From Amborella trichopoda (lineage: Eukaryota > Streptophyta > Magnoliopsida > Amborellales > Amborellaceae), in the NCBI RefSeq assembly GCF_000471905.2, contig NW_006500356.1, positions 1,680,743-1,744,742 on the forward strand: a stretch of 64,000 nt of DNA, read 5' to 3'. The notes below the pieces were generated by a model. That model was not told the DNA's origin. It did not search any database and saw nothing but the letters and a program-made list of their open reading frames with translations. The position numbers and the translations under genes are program-made. Within the stretch, counting starts at the first letter, position 1. Every line of letters starts with the position of its first letter. Positions 45,791 through 57,900 of the stretch are shown one piece after another.

Positions 45791-45908
45791 TCAGTAACCA
45801 TAAAACCCTGGTGATATATAACAAACTCAAGTTTAACATGAGACCAGTTCACATCAGCTAATATTTCACATGATATTTACAAGAATGTGATGAGTAACAA
45901 TCCTTCTC

Positions 45909-48900
45909 TCATATCAGCGCATGGTTGTAGTCATGGAAATAGAAATTCTTGTATATGAAATCTGCGAGCCACCTCGATGCGAGTGAGCTGAGTATAGCAG
46001 CGGAGACAAGTAAAATCCTTGCAACAGTGGATGGTATGCTCTGCCAAAACGCCGCGACTACACCAATCAACGTTATTGACAGAGTTTGTAGACAAATCTC
46101 AAGTGCTTTTAGATATTTCAAGGCTGCACGACAGCTGCTGCAGTGAACCACATGTGACCAGTATCTGGAAGGCACAACATGAATAGGATGTGTGAGGATT
46201 TGGTGTTTAGAAAGAGTTTAGGAATTCACAAAGGTAATAGTGATATAAGAAAACCAGGATTCATCTTTGGCCAAACAACCATCTTTGTTGAGGAAAAATC
46301 GAATCAAAACAATAATGTTAATGCCAAAATATACAAAAACCAGAATTTCTTTCTTGTCCATGTGACCAAGCTTGCAAGGAAATATTATCAAATTAGAACA
46401 AGCATATTGAAAAATGAACTTGAACTTCGAATGATTATCATATATCTGCATACTGTATACACGTAATTAGTGTCCGTCCCTGTCTTGCATTCACGTTCAC
46501 CTCTTCTTTTTCACTCTTTTTTTTTTTTTAAGAGAAAGTTAATTTTGTATGGAAAGGTATAATGACTAAGTACAAAAAATAGTCTTCCATGCATGGGAGC
46601 AGCTTACAAAATCACCAAGATGGTGAGCTATGTTAAAAAAATGCTGTATACGTGTCCAAGATAGTAGGAGTAGGCCTGCAAATATCATAATTTGTCCAAC
46701 TAAAATCTTTTTCAAGATTCTCTGAGTTAAGTAATGATTGAATTCTAATGCCACTCTCAGCAACTAAAAATTACCCTTACGATGATATGTTATTAACCTG
46801 GGTTCTTCTCTGCCCATGTTCTCCCATAGTTGTCTTAATCAAAGATTCACCCACGTATTTGTAAGTATTTTGAGTACGAGTATTGATACGATATGGTACT
46901 GATGCTGGATACACTAATGCAAATTTAAAAACTAGAGTACAACCAACTAGAATGACTAAGATTCTTTCTTGAGCATACTATAACCGACTAAGATTGACTT
47001 CCATTCTGTCGGGAAAAATTACAAAAGGTCTTATCGAAGGCTCTCAGAGGCCACTTTTCTAGAGATTGTTCATTGAACCTTCATACCTCAACTAGTTGTC
47101 CGACATCGTAAGGGGAAAAATTTTCCCAAAACTGGCTGGTGCCAACAGAAACTAAATTTCATATTCTCTCATAATTGCAGATCCAACTACTGCATCTATG
47201 GGGTTGCATCTGATAAAACTTTTCTCACTTCTGCAAACTGACTCTTATCCAATTGAAGCAGTACCTGGAATAGCAATGAGGGTTGTTTGAGCCCTTGTAT
47301 GCAAAGCAAGTTGATCGCCAGATCTCTCAATAAATTCCTCGGTTTTTAGGGAAACCTACGGACCCTAGTTTCCCTAATTAGGACTCTAGAACCAGGGAAA
47401 CAACCGACAGCAAGTAATCCATTTCACTTGAAGCTACAACATTTAGATGCAAATAGGGATCGTATACTATAAGACCATTCATTTTTAGTACAAGAAGGTC
47501 ATAATCAATCTTAGATAACAAATATGAGATCAGACAGGCAAGGGTATGTTACACACTTATAGAAATTTTATTTTGGTTTTTGTGCCCAATCAATCACACA
47601 CTCCTTGCCGTCCGATTTCACAAATTATGGTCAATAGCGATTGTGACCTGCTGTGCCAAAAATAAATGGTCTTTGTGTATTTTTCTGTGTACTTTTCTGT
47701 ATCAATAAAAGATCCAATATAATTGTGTAAGCTATCAATCTATTACTAGTGCCATGGAACAGCAGAATATACAGGACCATATTTCCAAAATATATGGATT
47801 ACTCAATAAATTATGCATAATCCTTGATATTCAGGATAGAACAATATTTAGTGATAAAACTTTTGTACATATCAACCTTTGGAAAGGAAAAGAAAAAAAT
47901 CCATTGAGTTACCAAATGGTTAAGAAGACAGAAAACTGTAATGAATGCTTCCCAATTGAAAATAATGGGCACAATGCATCTTACTTTAAATGTCAAATAA
48001 ATTGGCTAACAAGCTTGAGATGTTAATGCTCACATTGTCAAGAGATATCAAGAATGTGCAGAGACATACATAATGAAGTAACTGAATTTGTTAGAAAAGT
48101 TTTGGAGTAAGGTCTAAACAGTTGATGTATTTTTGGATCATTCTCTCATTTCCAGACATTGTTTAAAAATAATCAAATATTACAATAGAAATAACTTGGA
48201 GGGCAGAAAATGTACTTAAAATGCACATTGTTTTTCATTTCGCATCACACTTCTAAGAGAATAAGAATGGAAAAGATATAGTTCTTGTTTTTCTTCCTAC
48301 TATTTTCTGAATGATTATAATTTTCTCCAATTGTTTTCATTCGATAAAATATCTAGACAATGATGCTTCCATATGCTGATATATGAATTTATAGTAATTA
48401 ACCGTTTGGATGTCAAGTTTGTGGCATGTGTACTCTTCAACACCATCATTCCCTCCTCTCTATAACACTAGGGTAAGATCTGACATGAGATTTTTACAAA
48501 TGTAGAGACATTTTTTTACCGCAATCCATGCAATTTGACTAGAATCATCATTGGAAGATTTTCCAGAGAGTTTCTGATTTAGTTATGACAAGCATCAGAT
48601 TATCGCTAAGCACAAGGGCCATATATAATATCCTTCACCACACATTGCAAAAAGAAAGCACTTCTAACATTTTGTGCTCAGCAGGTTACATATTTGATGC
48701 TTCAACGGGAACTAACTTGACAATGAACTGAGACCATAGAGTAATTAGTAAAAGTCTGGACCATGGAGTGTGATACTGATTGGAGATTGAAGATCATCCA
48801 ATCTTTGCCTGCCTACCTTCCAACCATTTATCTGCAAATACACCGGATATGAAAATGATTACATAAATCTTCTCTTATTTGGTAAGTCGATCAAGGAGAA

Positions 48901-51900
48901 CATGAAGGAAAAACATAGGAAAACTTCTCGTTAATTTTATAGTTGAACTTAATCTAGACCAAGGCTCATCGGAAGGGACCAGCCACATGCAAATGAATCA
49001 GGCCTCTTTTATGTTATTAGTTCTGTTCACTTTTATGAACTAAATGCAAGAAACTCAACATGAGGATATCATTGATGTGTCAATGAATGAATGTTAAGAT
49101 TGTATTATGACTTCCTTTCATGTATAAGAGGCATAGCTGTCATTATTACTTTGTTAATTTATGACTTTGTGATATCCCTGGATGTTAGGGGCATTTATGC
49201 ATTGTTTGCATTTATGTGTACATGCCCTAACATCCAACAATGTAATATTTAATCGCATAATGAAGAGGCAACCCCAACACACACTGACTGGGGATTCATA
49301 CCACTTTCTCTTGCTTCTTATCTTTCTTTCTTCGTGATGACAAATTATCAAGCCTATAAGGTATCAGAGCAGGACTAGCCGTTGCACACTCTATGTATTC
49401 CCATAGCCACACAGACACCTCCCATACCCTCTTTAATCCCAAACGCCATTCTTATTATTGATTCCTCACATTTTTGCTCAAATTCTCAACATCTCCCCCG
49501 ACCCCTTCTCATTCTTACCTTATTAATTTCAAACTCAAATCTTATTTTTGATTTCTCAAGTTCTCACTTGAAATCTCAATCTCCCTCTCTCAATCTGAAA
49601 TCAGTCCCCATGTCAAAATCTCCATCATTCTATAAACCCTAATGTCTTTCTCTCTTTTAATCTCAAGTCATACACCAAATCTGAAAATCTTCCTCTATTT
49701 CTTAACCCTAGTCTCTCCTTATGTATCTTTTACCTGCACCAAATAGAAAAGAAGGGAATATCCTCTCTCACTGAAATTTGCCAGAACATTTTGCTCATGC
49801 TGAAATTTTACTGCCTTTATCTTCACCAATGAAACTCTCTCCCATCAAAACCCTAATTTCTCTCGTCCTTTCCCTCAAAAGCCCCAACAAATCATTGAAA
49901 TTTCACAGCCCATATCTCCAGGACCAGGGCACTTTCTTATCAAAATCCTAACTTCTCAAAAGTCCTAATTTCTCTTGTTCAATCCACTTGAAAAAGAAGC
50001 TAATTCTAGAAACTTTACAATTTACCTTACTCCTTTATCTCTCCATTACTTAACCACTTTATTGGCGTAATATTTATTCCTTCTCATTCTACAATAACCC
50101 TCATTCTCCATTATACAATAATGAAAAAAACCCTGGGGTCTTATAATGAAGGAAGAGGAGGCCGTGGACATGGTTGTGGCAAAAGAGGCAATGGAAGAAG
50201 AGGTGGAGGTTGCTCGTTTCCGCCTAACCAAGAACTTTTACCAACACCAAATAATTTTCAATGAAATTCCATTTGTTGGAAATAATGCTATGACATACCA
50301 AATTTGTGGTTGCCAAAATTACATTGTGGTGTACTGCTACTATGGCTAATATCAAAGAAGAGAAAACTTAAACAATGGAGACAGAGTTGCTGCCCTTAAC
50401 ACTTCGATGTAAAATATGTCATTGACCTCACTGAATGATCAAGCATTGATTGGTGCAAGGAAGCCAACCATGTCACGAGTAATCCTGGTAAATTTTTAAC
50501 TTTTACCTCCTATTATGGTAGTAATTCTGTATTAACAGAATATGAGTCATATTCCTACAACTCATATAGGTAATTTCCTTGTAAATTCTTCCATGGGTCC
50601 TGTCCTTTTAAATAATGTCTTTTTAGTTCCCAAAATCAAGCACAACCTTATTTCTATCTCTCAATTAACTAAAGGAAACAAATCATATTTCGTATTTACA
50701 CAATCTTCTGTTGTTTTGATGGAACCACATTCATTAGTGCACGTGGCGAGACATAAATATGTATTAGATGAATGTTTATCAAGGAAGGTTCCATTACTAG
50801 TGTCTTCTTTCCAAGTAATGGTGATGTCAGTGTTTGGCATCATTGTCTAAGGTATCGTAGCAATGGAGTCAGTCAATAAATTATGTAAAGAGAGTTTGAT
50901 CCCCTCATTGTCCAGGAGTCTACCTCTATTTATTTGCCATGCATGTCAATTGGGTGGGCATTCCCAACTTTCTTTTTCTCATTCTAATAACCAAGTTTCC
51001 TCATCTCGTGAGTTAATACATTCCAATGTATGCGGAACACCGTCAGCCACTGCTTCCACAATACCATGTAATCTTTGCAGATGATTTCACATTATACACT
51101 TGGATCTACTTTCTCAAATAAAGATCTCAAGTATCCGCTATGGTTTTGCAATGCAAAATATTTGCTAAAAAACATTTTCATAAATCAATATTGTTTTCTC
51201 TGAGTGATGGAGGGGGTGAACACTAATCTCATGGTTTTAGGATATACTTAAAGAATAATGGGATAGAGCAACAAATTTCACGCCCCCATACTCCACAAAA
51301 AAATGGAGCATATCAATGAGGTTGCTCTTTCCTTGATGTCCACTAGTTGGGACCCAAAGTACTTAGGGACTAAATTGTTCACATGCAATTTATATCATAA
51401 ACCGGCTGCCCATGGATGTTTTGAATGACCAAACTCCTTATGATATGTTCTATAGTAAGAATGCATCTTATTTAGTTCTTTAACATTTTGAATGTTTTTC
51501 TGAAGTCCATATAGACAAGAGCCCAAGAAAGAAGCACTCTCCTAAGGCAAAATGTGCATCTTTATGGGGTGGCAGCTAAAAGGGCTACTATTGTTATAGC
51601 TCTAGATTTAAATAGTCCTCATTTCACATGTAGATAAATGAAATGAGGATTTGTAATCAACCTAAGGCCATCATATCTCAAGAAGAAAATTTTACAGGGG
51701 TATAGTTTATGGCACACGAAAATCCGTATTGAGTGATGGAATAGTTTGTTTTGGCATGCTCGTAACAATATCCATCAGCTTAACACTGTTGATGATAGTG
51801 TGCCTCATCACATTGGTGAAGATTTTAAACACTTTAATTATGATGACACATTAGTGAAGGTTCTAGTGAAGAAGCATTTCTTCATGGTGAGTTAAAAGAA

Positions 51901-54900
51901 GAGCTATACATGGAGCAGCTACTAGGTTTCAATGAGAAGGATTCTTCAGGCTATGTTTGTAAGTTGAATAGATTCATCTATGGATTGAAGAGAGCTTCTC
52001 ATACTTAGTTTCAAACCTCTTATCATGAAATAAAGGATTACAGGTTCATGAGAACAGCAGTGGATTGTTTTATTTTCATTCATTGGAGAACCAGAGATAT
52101 AGTCATTATCCTCTAGTATGTCAATAGCATCATCATTACAAGAAGTTCTTCAGATCTTATGGCCACAACAAGAGGTTCTTTGTTGGCAATTTCAGATGAA
52201 AGATTTGGGACAGGTTCAGTACTTTCTGGGGATAAGTGGATCAAACTCAAGATGAACTCCGATTATCTCAACATAGATATGTGTTTGATTTAGTTGAAAG
52301 AATCAAGTAGTTGCACTTCAAAGCACCAACCACTCCAGCAATGCGAGACAACAGATTGAAAGCAAATGAAGGAAAATTACTTGAAGAACCAGAAAAGTCT
52401 GAAGCATACAGACAGTTTATTATCTCACCCTCACTCATCCTGATATAACCTTTGTAGTAAATCAGCTATTCTAGTTTATGCATGAAACTAGTGATGTTCA
52501 TATGGAGGCGTTAAACATATAATCTGATATATGAAAAGAACCAATAATTAAGGCATTACATACTTGAAAAATCACATGAATGATGTGAGTGTTGCTTCCA
52601 TCATTGACTACTCTGACGCTGACTAAGCATGACTTCTTCATTCACATTGGTCAGTCTTGGGATAATGTGTTTATTTAGAAAGAAAACTAATATCTTGGAG
52701 GAGCAAGAAGGAAAAGTCCTTTGGCAAAATCAAGTTTGGCGGCTGAATGTAGAACATTGGCAAGCAATGTAGCAGAGTTTTCTTGGATATGACGTCTGAA
52801 TTGTATGACTTGGTTATAAAGAACAACAGTCAACCATCTGTTGTGACAATTGGAGTGCACTTGCTATTACAATTAATCCTATTTTTCATGACCACTGTAC
52901 GCATATAGATATTGAATATCGCTTTGTGTGTGATACGATAGAAGTAGGGCAATTGAAACAGATTTATTGTGCAAAAAATAAAATTGCAGACATTTCCACT
53001 AAAGGGCTCGCTAGTGAGCAGCATCACTTTCTTTTCTTTTTTTGGGTAAGTAGCATCACTTTCTAAAGAACAAATTATACATGCTCAAGAACAATGGAAG
53101 AGGAGGGATGGGTGTGGGGGCTGTGCCTTATTAAGATTATCTATCATGATTTTATATATATATAAGGGGCATTAATATCTTTATTACTTTGTTATTTAAA
53201 TAATTTTGTAATATCCATTGATGCTAAGAGAATTTATTTAGTTTCACATGCCCTAATACTCAGTAATGTGATATTTAATCATAATGAAGAAGCAACCCAA
53301 ACACAAACTAATTGGGGATTCATGCCAATCTATCTTTCTCTTTGATGGAGGGAAAAATCAATCGATTTTTAATTTTATTCAATTTCAAAGGATGTATATT
53401 GTAATTTTAGTTTTAGGGTTTAGTTCTAAGGTTTTTTGGCTTATAGGGATTCCAGGTTTTTTATATTTTTTATTTACTTCATGAGTACGATTCACAAGAA
53501 CTGTTCATAGGGGTAAAATTATCATTATAAATTTTAAGTTTAATTTGTTTGGATATTTTTTGTACTAAATATTATATATAAAGAGGTGCGTGCAGGCATA
53601 GGAGAAGGAAGTCATGTGATTTTCCAGAATTGAAAAAAAAGAAAAGCCCTAGCTTTTACAACCTAGCTTGGGTGTGGAGAAGAAAAGCTAGGTCTCTTTG
53701 AATTATATTTGTATTTGGCTTTGTAACTTGTTGATTTTACTGTTTTCTCAAATTTTCTTGTATCAATTTGATATCAAAGCTCAGGGTTTTTTTCAACAAC
53801 AAAGCTGGGAAGTCACAGATGGGTCTAGAGTTTACTGATTTTGGCCCAAGATTTACCAAATAAGCCTAGATCTAACTGATTTTAGCAGGTTATTGTTGAT
53901 CATCTGCCTAGGATTTGTGATTTCAGCAAACCCACGGCAGCAAGAAGGGACTGTGGGAAGGGGGTTTCATAGACCTACACCTGGTGATCTCAAAGATGAC
54001 GGAATGAGGAACTTGAAAGGCAAGTCCAGCAGCTGACACAACAATTCACAAGCCTCAATAATGGGCAAAAAGATGATCTTTCAACCTAAGAGGACCTCGA
54101 GTACAAGCTTTTTCACTTTCGACTCCGCGTGGGGGGGTCGAGTGATGAAGATAGTGGCGAAGACCTAGACATGGGGAATATCGGTTCTTTTTTAGAATGT
54201 TAATTTAGACATAGTGAATATCACTCCAGGGTTTTCGATTTGAAAGATGAGATTCTTAATTTGATACATATTGCATCAAAACTCAGCAAGTTGTAGATTG
54301 GGATTCACTATCAATCTTCGATACATACTCCAATGAACAACAATATTATTTAGGAGATCCAATCTATGATAAGGATCAAGATGATGATGAAGAGATTTTG
54401 GAAGAGGATGAAGAATATGAAGAGAAGGCAGCAGGAAGAATGATCCAAATCATGACCTTTGAAGATCTCATTAATATCAAAGAGATATAGCATTCAAGAT
54501 ATTGGAATTAGAGTAGCACAGAAGAAACGTGGTCAACTCATAAACTACAAATTGTGGCTCTAATTTTAAAACGTGATAAAATAAATATCAAGAAATCCTC
54601 TAAAGACCAGAAAATTGGGAGTTTCCTGCATGATTTTCAATGGGAGTTCAAGGAGAGCCATAGTTGATAAATTTGCATCGATTCCTCAATCTACATATCA
54701 AGATCGTTTCTTGAGGAAATCTTTCTACCACGAATAATATTTGAGGCAACAAAGAAAAAGAAGGATAAAAGAAGGCGGTTTTGTTGTTGAATTCATCTTA
54801 GCACACTTCAAAACTCAAGGACGAGTTTCTCCAACCAAGGGAGAATGATAGAGGGAAAAATTATTCTTATTTTTAATTTTTATTCAATTTCAAAGAATAC

Positions 54901-57900
54901 ATATTATAGTTTTAGTTTAGAGTTTATTTCTAGGGTGTTTTTAGTTTTTTAAGAGAATCTAGGGTTTTTAAAAAAAAAATTTGCTTCATGAGCACTATTC
55001 ACGGGTATTGTTCATAGGGATAAAACTATCATTATGAATTTTAAGTTTATGTTATGATATATGGTTCATCATCATCATCATCATCATTATCATCATAGCC
55101 ATTTCCCAGCTAATTGGGGTTGGATATACAAAATTCAGGATTCACAAAAAGTTTTGGCAAATTTTTATGTTGGTTGCCTACCTAACACAATCTGCCTCCT
55201 TTACCTGGGCTTGGGATGGGTTAAGGGAAAGTTTAATGTCCTCACCCTTCTTAGACCAATGTTAAGATATATGGTTCAATGTATTACTTCTTTTTGTACT
55301 TGGAACATTAAATAATATTATAAAGAGGTGCGTGGGGGGCTAGGAGAAGGGAGTCACATGATTTTTCAGAATTGAGAAAAAAGAAAAGCTCAGGCTTTTG
55401 GAACCCTAGCTTGGGTGTGGAGAATAAACCTTAGGTTTCTTTGAATTATGCTTATGTTTAGCTTTGTTTCTTGCTGATTTTAATATTTTCTCAAATTTTC
55501 CTGTATCAATTTGGTATTAGAGCTCCGGTATTTTTCAACAACAATGCTAGGAAACTACAACCATGCCTTTTCTCTACAATTGCTGATTTTTACTTGTTTG
55601 AGGTTCAAGAAAGGTGGATCCAATTTCCCACCTTTTGGTCATGCCTTTTCTCTATAATTGCATGTTTTTACTTGTTTGAGGTTCAAGAAAAAGGTGGATT
55701 CAATTTTCCACCTTCCCTTCCTGTATCACTCTTCTAATCTTCTCTCCTCTCTCCATCTCTTCTTGATGACAAAATATCAAACCTACATGAAAGATCAAAT
55801 TATCCATGCAAAACTGTGTACAAGAAAAAGATGAAGAAGACCTAGATAAGCAAGCAGAAATTATGATACAGCAACACGATAGGAATTTGCTCAGGCATAA
55901 CTAATCAAAGAAGTGCCCAGGAAAGTGATACTGTGTTAAAATACCTGTCCATGAGCTGCTCTTTTGGAGGGGTTGGTGGAAGATATCCATGGAACTTTGT
56001 TCCCCAATCAATCTGACCACCACAATACTTCCGTAACCAATTTCGGAAAGCAATTACAAGTGCATCTGACTTTGTTGGTACAAAACAAGACTTTAGCCAA
56101 TTGGACTGGCCTATTTCCATTATCTTAAGTTCCTGAAAAAACAATCCAAATTCAGATCCATGCACAGAATAGGTTAACAATGCGCTTACTTCTGGAAGTC
56201 TGTCATTTTATGCAAAATAAATGCCTGCATGCTACGTGGACTGCTAAAAATTCCTTTGGAAAGCCAAGTAAACCATAACTGTGGACAAAATATACACACA
56301 ATCAAGAAGAAGATAACTACACATACAAGAGGAAGCCAATGAAATGAAAACTACTGAGTCATTGAACAATAATCTCTATGCCGAATTTCCTATTGCATTT
56401 GTTGTAGGATGGGATGTTTAAAAAAATGCAAAATACTGATGAATTGCATCAACACAAACATTCGAAATGTATGAGTAGTTGTAATGAAATGAAATACATG
56501 AAAAATCCTATCAATTTTGAACATCAACAAGATCAGCTTCCTTATGGAAATGTGGTGGCATTTATTAAAATTAAATTTCAACTCCACCTTTGGTTGGCTG
56601 TATATTGCAGAGAGACATATCTCAAGGATCTAATAGGCAGAACTTATCAGATCATCATTCCAACCCTAGGTAATATGTTGAATCTCAGCAAGGCGCATTC
56701 ACATAGAAGATTATTTTATGTCCAAATGTTTTCCTTGGAACATATTTATTAACAATCATAGCAATACATATTTGTGTCCAATGTTTTTAAACTTTGCTCA
56801 GGCCTCGGACTTGGCCCTGGTCTGAGCCGAATAACTCGGCTGAGTGTACAGGGCTCTAAAGGCCCTAAAAATTAAAAAAAATTGATAAAAATAAAATAAA
56901 AATTGTAAAAGTAAAACAAAACCTAAGACAACATAAAAAATCCAAATAAGTTAAAAAAACTATAAAACATGAATTTATAAAAAATTCATTTATGGTTAGA
57001 GACATTTCAAAAATCTCAAAAAAAGGAAAATATAAAAATAGGGCATATGACAAGAAGAACTCAAAAATTATTGTAAAAAAGACCCAAATTACATATAAAA
57101 ATTTTATACATTGATTCCATACTATCATATAATTTTTACATTTTTTTATTTTTTAAATGGCACCAGTTTTACCCCAATACTTGGTTTGGCAAGGGACCAA
57201 GTCCGATTGACTCAGCCGATTCATTGTGAATTAGACTGAGTCCTTGAACAATGATCATGTCAGATTATTTAATATATCATGGGTATCTGCTAGAATTGTA
57301 GGTAATATTCATGGAGTAACACTGGGCTACAAAGTGGTGCAAAGAAAAGTACGAAGCAAAGACAAGGAATACATAGTTCTAGGAGAATTTGTAAGAAATA
57401 TATTCAGGCTACTGGTTAGTGATTTTCTCAATTTAAATTATTTTGGCAAAGAAAAATCAAAGAACATAATCAGTTACTTCCTAAAATAATCCTCATTGAC
57501 ATAATCTGCAAAAGTTTATGATCCATAAAGATGAGTCGCTTGCAGCCTTTGAAAGTGCTTGGGATGACATTTAACAATTCAAATAGCAAAAGAAGCAGTT
57601 TGGGAAGGTGGCCTTGATTAGCTAGAAGATGATATACAAGAAGATAAAAGTAAGAAAAAGGAGGAGAACATGGGTCCATTATGGCTTTCCTGATTTCAGG
57701 AATTCAAATAAAGGAAACTTATATTCTTTCCTTGCAGCAACATAACAGGGAAGGACATCCCTAGATATGTTCTTCTTTGAACCACTGCACTAAAGCAGTG
57801 TGAAAGGTCTTGTCAACATCTTAAGCACTTCCAAAGTAAAAAGAAACCATAAATAAAGAGAAAAAGTGGCCTAATGCCTTAAAACAATAACTGGGTAACA

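Larger units (their letters stand above)
49092..55787 (+). mobile_element. Ty1/Copia LTR retrotransposon, decayed, with a nested LTR element in its 3' LTR
   Basis: The 5' LTR is 49092-49358 (TGTTAAGATT...AAGCCTAT). The 3' LTR is split: about 53129-53342, then 55734-55787. Both share CATGCCCTAA, GTAATATTTAATC, CACACTGACTGGGGATTCAT-like and TGATGACAAA blocks. A PBS follows the 5' LTR. Remnants in Copia order: Gly/Arg-rich gag tail (about 50140-50240), GAG-pre-integrase ([14 protein letters not shown] near 50630, then [10 protein letters not shown] near 50940), integrase (HTPQKNGAY near 51280), RT ([15 protein letters not shown] near 51960) and RNase H (52842-53037). The RT YVDD box reads YVNS. 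Flanks ATGAA (49087-49091 and 55787-55791) fit a 5-bp TSD. The whole lies in the last PTC52-type intron. Confidence 0.8.

Noticed and set aside
55061..55315. Frame starting with a run of histidines
   Set aside because: The His run is the (CAT)n tail of a SINE-like insertion on the other strand.
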